A stretch of 16,549 nucleotides of DNA from DATFWC01 sp045801465 (GTDB lineage Bacteria; Pseudomonadota; Alphaproteobacteria; Rhizobiales; Xanthobacteraceae). The stretch lies in assembly GCA_045801465.1 (NCBI GenBank), contig JBJMSU010000002.1, forward strand, positions 1 to 16,549. Reading direction: 5' to 3'. How positions within the stretch are numbered: position 1 is the first letter of the stretch; every line of letters begins with the position of its first letter. The notes beneath the pieces were generated by a model. It worked only from the letters and a program-made list of their open reading frames with translations. It ran no database searches and was not told the origin of the DNA. A program made the translations under genes and the position numbers. Below, piece by piece: positions 11,523-16,549 of this stretch.

Positions 11523-14500
11523 TATTCGGCTGCTGCCGGTTGCTGCCGTGGCGTTTCCTTCGGGGGTGGCTCGACCGCCGGAGCGGGCTCGGGAAGCTCG
11601 CGTGGGCGGATGGACGGCCTGAGCTTTTCCCGCACCGCCTGGAACATCACGTAGAGCGGCGGGATGACGAAAATTCCGATGAAGGAGGCGAAGATCATGC
11701 CGCCGAACACCGGCGTGCCGACGTCGCGGCGCGCCAGTTGCGAGGCGCCGGTCGCGATCACCAGCGGGAGCAGGCCGAGGATGAAGGCGAACGAGGTCAT
11801 CATGACCGGCCGGAAGCGTAGGCGCGCCCCTTCGGTGGCGGCCGTGAGCAGTGGCACGCCGCGTTCGCGCTGCTCCTTGGCGAACTCGACGATCAAGATT
11901 CCGTTCTTCGCCGCCAGCCCGATCAGCACCACCATGCCGATCTGCGCGTAGAGGTCGAGGGTGAGGCGGCCGATCACGATGGCGGCGAATGACCCGAGCA
12001 CGCCGATCGCAACCGACAGCAGCACCGGCACCGGAATCGTCCAGCTCTCATACAAGCCGACCAGAAACAGGTAGGCAAACAGGACCGCGAAGCCGAGGAT
12101 CATCGCGGTCTTGCCCTCGGCGCGCTTTTCCTGGAACGCGGTATCGGTCCATTCGCCGGCGTAGCCGGCCGGAAGCGTGCGGGCGGCGACCTCCTCCATG
12201 GCCTTGAGCGCCTGTCCGGACGACACGCCCGGCGCCGGACCGCCCTGAACCGTGACGGCGCGCAAGTTGTTGTAGCGGATCAGCGCCGGCGGCCCGACGA
12301 CGACGCGGACCTCCACCAGGCTGCGCAGGGGAATCATCTTGCCGTCCGCGTTGCGCACGTTGATGCGATAGATGTCGTCGATCCCCGACCGGTCGTCGGC
12401 CTCGGCCTGGAGCCAGACCTGCCAAGTGCGGCCGAACAGGTTCATCTGGTTGACGTAGAATCCGCCGAGCGAGGCCTGCATCGCCTGGAACACGGCGCTC
12501 AATTGCACGCCGAGGATCTGCGCCTTGTCGCGGTCGATGTCGAGGTAGATCGACGGGTTGGTGGCCGAGAACGTGCTGAACACGCGGCTCAGTTGCGGTT
12601 CCTGGTTTGCCGCCACCGTGAGCCCGCGCAAGACCTGCGCCAGCTCCTTGGGGTCGCCGCCGCGCAAATCTTCCACCACATAGGTGAAACCGCCGCCCGT
12701 GCCGAGGCCGATGATCGGCGGCGGTGCGAGCGGAACGACGGTGCCGCCTTCGATTTGGCGGAACTTGGCGCCGAGGCGGGCGATCACCTCGCGCACGCCG
12801 AGGGAGAGGTCCTTGCGATCCTCGAACGGCTTGAGGGTGACAACCATGAATGCCGCGTTGGGCGCCGAGTAGTTGTCGATGAAGTTCAATCCGATGACCG
12901 AGATGTAGTCCTCGACCGCTTTCTCGTCCTTGACGATGGTCTCGGCCTGACGGATCACGTCCGACGTCCGCGCGACCGACGCGCCACCCGGCAATTGGAC
13001 GACGACGAACAACGCGCCCTGATCGTCCTCCGGCAGGAACCCGGTCGGCGTGATCTTCGCCAGGCTGACGACGCCGAAGGCGGCCACCGCGACCATTGCG
13101 ATGCCGATGATCGAGAAGCGCACGATACGGGCGACCGCTGCCCCGTAGGTGTCACGCACATGGTCTATTCCGCGCATGACATAACCGATCGGGCCGCGCC
13201 GCGGGCCGTGATGCGGGCGCAGCAGAACGCTGCACAGGGCGGGCGACAGGGTCAGCGCGTTGATCGCCGAGAGGAACATCGCCACCGCGACCGTGATGGC
13301 GAACTGGCGGAACAGCTCGCCGGAAATGCCGGGAATGAAGGCGACCGGCACGAAGACCGATAGCAGCACCAGCGTGATCGCGATGATCGGCGCCGTGATC
13401 TCCGCCATCGCTTGCTTGGTCGCCTCGGCGGGGGTGAGCTCGGGATGCTCCTCCATCACCCGCTCGACGTTCTCGACCACGACGATCGCGTCGTCTACGA
13501 CGATGCCGATCGCCAGCACGATGGCGAGCAGCGAGACCGTGTTGGCGGAATAGCCGATCGCCAGCAGCGCCACGAAGGTGCCGATGAGGCTGACCGGCAC
13601 CGCCAAGGTCGGGATCAAGGTCGCGCGCACGCTGCCGAGGAAGAGGAACACGACGATCACCACCAGAACGAAGGCCTCGACCAGCGTCTTCTGCACCTCG
13701 TGGATCGTGTCGGTGACGAAGATGGTCGGGTCATAGGTGACCTTCCAAGCCAGATCCTCGGGAAAGCGCTTCTCCTGGTCGGCCAGCAGGGTCTTGATCG
13801 CCTTCATGGTGGTGAGGGCATTGGCGCCGGGCGCCTGATACATGGCGATCGCCGCCGTGGGCCCGCTATTGAAGCGCGTGTCGCGGTCGAGATTGGCGGC
13901 GCCCAAATCCAGGCGCGCCACGTCGCCCAGACGCAGCACCGATCCGTCCGGATTGGTGCGCACGACGATGTTCTCGAAGTCGGCGACCGAGCTCAGGCGG
14001 CCCTTGGCCTGGATGTTGAGCTGCAGTTGCTGGTCGTTCGAAATGGGACGGGCACCGACGCGACCCACTGCGGCCTGGACGTTCTGCGCCTGGATCGCAT
14101 TGATGATGTCGCCGGTCGTAAGGTTGAGGCCGGTCAGGCGGTCGGTCCTGATCCAGGCGCGCATGGCATAATCCTGCGGGCCCCACAAGGCGGCGTCGCC
14201 GACGCCGGGCGTGCTCTTGATCCGGTCGATGAGGTTGATGGTGACGTAGTTGGACAGGAACAACGGGTCGTACGTGTGCTTCGGCGAATAGATCGCGATC
14301 ACGCCGAGCAGAGCCGATGACTTCTTCTTGACGGTGATTCCCTGCCGCTGCACGTCCTGGGGCAGGGCGGACAGCGCCACCTGGACCCGGTTGTTGACGT
14401 TGACCGTGTTGATATCTGGATTGGTGCCGAGCTCGAAGGAGGCGGTGAGCGAATAGCTGCCGTCGTCGCCGCTCACGCTCTTCATGTAGATCATCTTGTC

Positions 14501-14719
14501 GACGCCGACGACCTGCGCCTCGATCGGCTGGGCGACGGTCGCGTCGACCACGCCGGAGTTGGCGCCGGGATACAAGGTGGTGATGGAGACCTGCGGCGGC
14601 ACGATGTCGGGATATTGCGCGATCGGGATCGCAAGCAGCGCGACGAGACCGGCAATCGTGGTGACGATGGCGATGACGATCGCCAGCCGCGGCCGGTCGA
14701 CAAAGACGGCGGAGAGCAT
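11522..14719 (-). CDS. RND multidrug efflux permease (HAE1, MexF/OqxB-like)
   Basis: This is the inner-membrane pump of a tripartite drug efflux system: it exchanges protons for substrates and delivers them through the adaptor to an outer-membrane channel. The 1065 residues match the family (about 1040-1060). Proton-relay residues are present: D409-D410 in GIVVDDAIVVVENVER (helix 4) and K938 in LAAKNGILIVEF (helix 10). The two periplasmic porter halves occupy about 35-335 and 560-870, each beginning near IPIAQYPDIVPP and TPTGFLPEDDQG. YSPKHTYDPLF and YDPTIFVTDTI recall the MexF/OqxB branch. A Pro-rich tail (about 1038-1065) extends beyond the last helix. GGAG lies 8 bases before the start, and the adaptor gene ends 3 bases upstream. 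Substrates cannot be predicted. Confidence 0.95.
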   Translation of the reverse strand: MLSAVFVDRPRLAIVIAIVTTIAGLVALLAIPIAQYPDIVPPQVSITTLYPGANSGVVDATVAQPIEAQVVGVDKMIYMKSVSGDDGSYSLTASFELGTNPDINTVNVNNRVQVALSALPQDVQRQGITVKKKSSALLGVIAIYSPKHTYDPLFLSNYVTINLIDRIKSTPGVGDAALWGPQDYAMRAWIRTDRLTGLNLTTGDIINAIQAQNVQAAVGRVGARPISNDQQLQLNIQAKGRLSSVADFENIVVRTNPDGSVLRLGDVARLDLGAANLDRDTRFNSGPTAAIAMYQAPGANALTTMKAIKTLLADQEKRFPEDLAWKVTYDPTIFVTDTIHEVQKTLVEAFVLVVIVVFLFLGSVRATLIPTLAVPVSLIGTFVALLAIGYSANTVSLLAIVLAIGIVVDDAIVVVENVERVMEEHPELTPAEATKQAMAEITAPIIAITLVLLSVFVPVAFIPGISGELFRQFAITVAVAMFLSAINALTLSPALCSVLLRPHHGPRRGPIGYVMRGIDHVRDTYGAAVARIVRFSIIGIAMVAVAAFGVVSLAKITPTGFLPEDDQGALFVVVQLPGGASVARTSDVIRQAETIVKDEKAVEDYISVIGLNFIDNYSAPNAAFMVVTLKPFEDRKDLSLGVREVIARLGAKFRQIEGGTVVPLAPPPIIGLGTGGGFTYVVEDLRGGDPKELAQVLRGLTVAANQEPQLSRVFSTFSATNPSIYLDIDRDKAQILGVQLSAVFQAMQASLGGFYVNQMNLFGRTWQVWLQAEADDRSGIDDIYRINVRNADGKMIPLRSLVEVRVVVGPPALIRYNNLRAVTVQGGPAPGVSSGQALKAMEEVAARTLPAGYAGEWTDTAFQEKRAEGKTAMILGFAVLFAYLFLVGLYESWTIPVPVLLSVAIGVLGSFAAIVIGRLTLDLYAQIGMVVLIGLAAKNGILIVEFAKEQRERGVPLLTAATEGARLRFRPVMMTSFAFILGLLPLVIATGASQLARRDVGTPVFGGMIFASFIGIFVIPPLYVMFQAVREKLRPSIRPRELPEPAPAVEPPPKETPRQQPAAAE

Positions 14720-14722
14720 GGC

Positions 14723-15829
14723 TCAGCTCCGGCTCAGGCCTGCCGGCAGCGGAGCCGCGCGCACCTGCGCGCCAGGCCGCAGGCTCTGCAGGCCCTCGAC
14801 GATGACCTGCTCGCCGCCGGAGAGGCCCTGATCGATGACGGTACCGGTCCCGCTCTCGCCGCCCGGCTTGACGCGCTTCACCGCCGCCTTGCCGTCCTCG
14901 ACCACGAACACGTAGACGCCCTGCTGGTCGGCGAGCAGAGCGGCCTGCGGGATCACCACCTTTTCCTCCGGTGTGCCAGCCTCGAGATCGACCCGCACCA
15001 GCTGACCGTCAATGAGCGCACCTTGCGGGTTCGGGATGCTGGCGCGCGCGGTGACCGTGTCGGTGGCGCGGTCCACCGTCACGTCGACGAAGTTGATCCG
15101 GCCCAATTGGTCGTAGGTCGATCCATTGGCAAAGCGGATGCGCACTTTGATGCCGCCGACATCGACCTGACGACCGGCCTCCTGGGCGCGGAGAAACTCG
15201 CGCTGGCTCACCGGAAACGTCACGTACATCGGATCCTGGCTGACGATCATCGTGAGCACGCCGCTGTTCGGGCTCACGACGTTGCCCTTGGTGATGTTGG
15301 TGCGGCCGACCTTGCCGGCGATTGGCGCGAGGATATCGGTGTAGCCGAGATTGATCTTGGCAGTTTGCAGGGCGGCTTCGTCCTGCATGATCGCGCCCGC
15401 CGCCTGCTGGTCGGCGGCGCGCGCCTGGTCGCGGGCGACGACCGAGCCTGACTGCCGATCCAACAGTTCCTGCGCTCGCTGCAATTGCAGCTCGCTCAAG
15501 ACTTTTGCCGCCTTGCTGCGTTCCAGCGCGCCTTGCGCCTGCCCGACCGCGGCCTCGAACTGATCTTTCTCGATGCGATAGAGGGGCGTGCCTTCCTTGA
15601 TCAGGTCGCCCTCCTTGAACAGGACCGCGTCCAGAAACCCTGTCACCCGCGCCCTGATCTCGACGCGATTGATCGCTTCGACCCGCCCGACGAAATCCAG
15701 GGTCTTGGCGATCGGTTTGCGCTCGGCCATGACCGTGCCGACCGGAACGGCGGTCGGTTGGGCTTGTTGCGCGGAGGCGGGAGAAGCGAGCCCGCACATG
15801 ACGCAAATCGTACAAATCGCCAAGCGCAT
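14723..15829 (-). CDS. RND efflux periplasmic adaptor (membrane fusion protein)
   Basis: The adaptor bridges the RND permease and an outer-membrane channel. The 368 residues carry a signal peptide (1-20, ending PASA). The cysteines at 6, 9 and 12 do not form a lipobox, so the protein is probably soluble in the periplasm rather than a lipoprotein like E. coli AcrA. The lipoyl half-motif VEIRARVTGFLDAVLFKEGDL is at 56-76 and its partner DILAPIAGKVGR at 165-176, with a coiled-coil hairpin between them (about 90-155). A beta-barrel domain follows (about 195-275), then a membrane-proximal domain. ATG 15829 has a GGGGAG site upstream and fits the signal peptide; an open extension to 16234 has no support. 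No regulator is adjacent. Confidence 0.93.
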   Translation of the reverse strand: MRLAICTICVMCGLASPASAQQAQPTAVPVGTVMAERKPIAKTLDFVGRVEAINRVEIRARVTGFLDAVLFKEGDLIKEGTPLYRIEKDQFEAAVGQAQGALERSKAAKVLSELQLQRAQELLDRQSGSVVARDQARAADQQAAGAIMQDEAALQTAKINLGYTDILAPIAGKVGRTNITKGNVVSPNSGVLTMIVSQDPMYVTFPVSQREFLRAQEAGRQVDVGGIKVRIRFANGSTYDQLGRINFVDVTVDRATDTVTARASIPNPQGALIDGQLVRVDLEAGTPEEKVVIPQAALLADQQGVYVFVVEDGKAAVKRVKPGGESGTGTVIDQGLSGGEQVIVEGLQSLRPGAQVRAAPLPAGLSRS

Positions 15830-15847
15830 ATAACTCTCCCCACTATT

Positions 15848-15864
15848 CCGCGAGGAAGTCGCGG
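15848..15864. repeat. Inverted repeat in the efflux-operon leader
   Basis: CCGCGA (15848-15853) and TCGCGG (15859-15864) flank GGAAG, 19 bases upstream of the adaptor start on the - strand. It could be an operator for an unlinked regulator or a leader hairpin; nothing else supports either. Confidence 0.3.
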
Positions 15865-16062
15865 GGTGCTGTTCCTGCATGCGGGCTCGCATCGATGAAG
15901 AACCACGAGTCCCCCTTGACTTGCTGCAGCCGGCAGCATGCGCCTTTCCCGGGTTGCCGACAAGGCAAGCGCACGTCACCGAGCGCATGTTCTGCCGTGT
16001 ATCGCTTTGTTGCGGACGGTACGCCGCCGGTGGCGTATGCTGCGGAAACGCGCTCCTGCGAC

Positions 16063-16075
16063 GTTCCGTCGGAAC
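16063..16075. promoter_or_regulatory. 13-base inverted repeat before the first DUF3551-type gene
   Basis: GTTCC and GGAAC are perfect complements around GTC, ending 15 bases before the start codon at 16091 and just upstream of its ribosome site. It is a plausible operator-sized palindrome, but short enough to arise by chance. Confidence 0.25.
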
Positions 16076-16090
16076 ATCTGGAGACCGACG

Positions 16091-16333
16091 ATGCCAACGA
16101 TGATTCCGGCCGTCGTCGCGACGATCATCGCCGCGCTGTTGATCGACACGCGACCGGTCGCTGCGCAGAACTATCCCTGGTGTGCGTACAAAGGAGAGGG
16201 CGGGACGAACTGCGGTTTCGTCAGCTACGAGCAATGCCGGGAGGGAGGCCGCTGGTGCGATCGCACTCCCATGTACCGGCCGCCCGCCATGGAGCCGGGA
16301 CTACGCCGCAGGGCACACGGACGTCACGGATGA
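16091..16333 (+). CDS. Small secreted cysteine-containing protein, DUF3551-like
   Basis: An 80-residue protein with a signal peptide (about 1-26, ending PVAA), then QNYPWCAYKGEGGTNCGFVS and YEQC, the characteristic opening of DUF3551 proteins that are common and multicopy in Bradyrhizobium-type genomes. The usual spacer between EQC and the next cysteine (about ten residues, often TVSGIGG-like) is shortened here to REGGRW, so this is a compact variant; it then ends in a basic tail (GLRRRAHGRHG). The ATG at 16091 has GGAG 7 bases upstream; an open extension to 15938 lacks a ribosome site and would hide the signal peptide. Function is unknown for the family. It is divergent from the efflux operon. 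Confidence 0.75.
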   Translation: MPTMIPAVVATIIAALLIDTRPVAAQNYPWCAYKGEGGTNCGFVSYEQCREGGRWCDRTPMYRPPAMEPGLRRRAHGRHG

Positions 16334-16403
16334 CTGTGATTGCTGCACCGGTCGCTTGCCAATACTCTTGTGGGCGAAGGCAGACCACGCAAAGGAGGCC
16401 ATC

Positions 16404-16549
16404 ATGCGCATCGCGTTCCTCATCGGCGCCGTGGCGGTGGCGACGTTGTTCGACCTTTGCGCCGCCCAGGCCTATTACGGCAGCGGTCCGTGGTGCGCGG
16501 TGCAATCCCTGGGCGCCGGCACCGTCACGCAAAATTGCACCATGCTGAA
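16404..16549 (+). CDS. Second DUF3551-like secreted protein (3' truncated by window)
   Basis: The gene starts at ATG 16404 with a perfect AAAGGAGG 5 bases upstream and runs off the window after 48 codons. The N-terminus is a signal peptide (MRIAFLIGAVAVATLFD...AQA), and the visible mature part includes GPWCAVQSLGAGTVTQNC, matching the other common DUF3551 subtype (WCAV-x(n)-C). It follows the first DUF3551-like gene by 70 bases in the same orientation, forming a tandem pair of different subtypes. Confidence 0.75.
   Translation, partial: MRIAFLIGAVAVATLFDLCAAQAYYGSGPWCAVQSLGAGTVTQNCTML

Noticed and set aside
12503..14320. Long + strand frames (286 and 302 residues) opposite the RND permease
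   Set aside because: They are Arg/Asp/His-rich shadows of a permease gene whose proton-relay residues and length are intact.
14615..15451. 278-residue + strand frame opposite the permease start and the adaptor
   Set aside because: A shadow frame of Arg/Asp/His-rich composition with no ribosome site; the adaptor on the other strand is complete.
15830..16234. 135-residue N-terminal extension of the adaptor
   Set aside because: It overlaps the divergent DUF3551-type gene and places a typical signal peptide in the middle of the protein.
1..16549. CRISPR array, tRNA, rRNA, insertion sequence or prophage genes
   Set aside because: No regularly spaced direct repeats, no cloverleaf or rRNA-like stretch and no transposase, integrase or phage protein were seen.

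Overview
This is a GC-rich window from an alphaproteobacterium, most likely of the Hyphomicrobiales (Bradyrhizobium / Xanthobacteraceae type). Three things point there: the order yebC-ruvC-ruvA-ruvB-ybgC-tolQ-tolR-tolA-tolB-pal; two small secreted DUF3551-type proteins at the right end; and a palindromic repeat of the 'GAGCATGATC...GATCATGCTC' class at 11474-11522, which I recall as abundant in these genomes. The assignment rests on protein resemblance and recollection, not on a search.

Left part (1-4433, mostly + strand). The 3' two-thirds of yebC is followed by a convergent 56-residue membrane protein and a 310-base hairpin-rich divergent intergenic region (730-1039). Next comes the Holliday-junction operon: ruvC, ruvA, a GNAT-family acetyltransferase, ruvB. 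These four are joined by three 4-base start/stop overlaps that use ATG, GTG and TTG in turn. A 75-residue antitoxin-like protein follows and overlaps ybgC (thioesterase) by ATGA.

Middle part (4434-10741, + strand). This is the Tol-Pal envelope system: TolQ and TolR (proton-driven inner-membrane motor), TolA (periplasm-spanning arm), TolB (periplasmic beta-propeller) and Pal (outer-membrane lipoprotein that binds peptidoglycan). An unrecognised membrane protein of about 570 residues lies between tolB and pal. CtrA-like motifs precede tolQ and pal. A strong intrinsic terminator follows pal, and the cpoB/ybgF gene that often follows pal is absent.

Right part (10760-16549). Three - strand units follow: a secreted four-cysteine protein, a 70-residue two-helix membrane protein, and an RND multidrug efflux pair (periplasmic adaptor, then a MexF/OqxB-like permease). 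No outer-membrane TolC-type partner or regulator is in the window. Divergent from the pump, two small secreted DUF3551-type proteins lie in tandem, the second cut by the window edge.

Most of the window is conserved core machinery. I see no clear undescribed multi-gene system. The parts worth a second look are the accessory pieces: the GNAT gene inside ruvAB, the orphan antitoxin-like gene, the tolB-pal insertion, the hairpin cluster before ruvC, and the CtrA-like sites.
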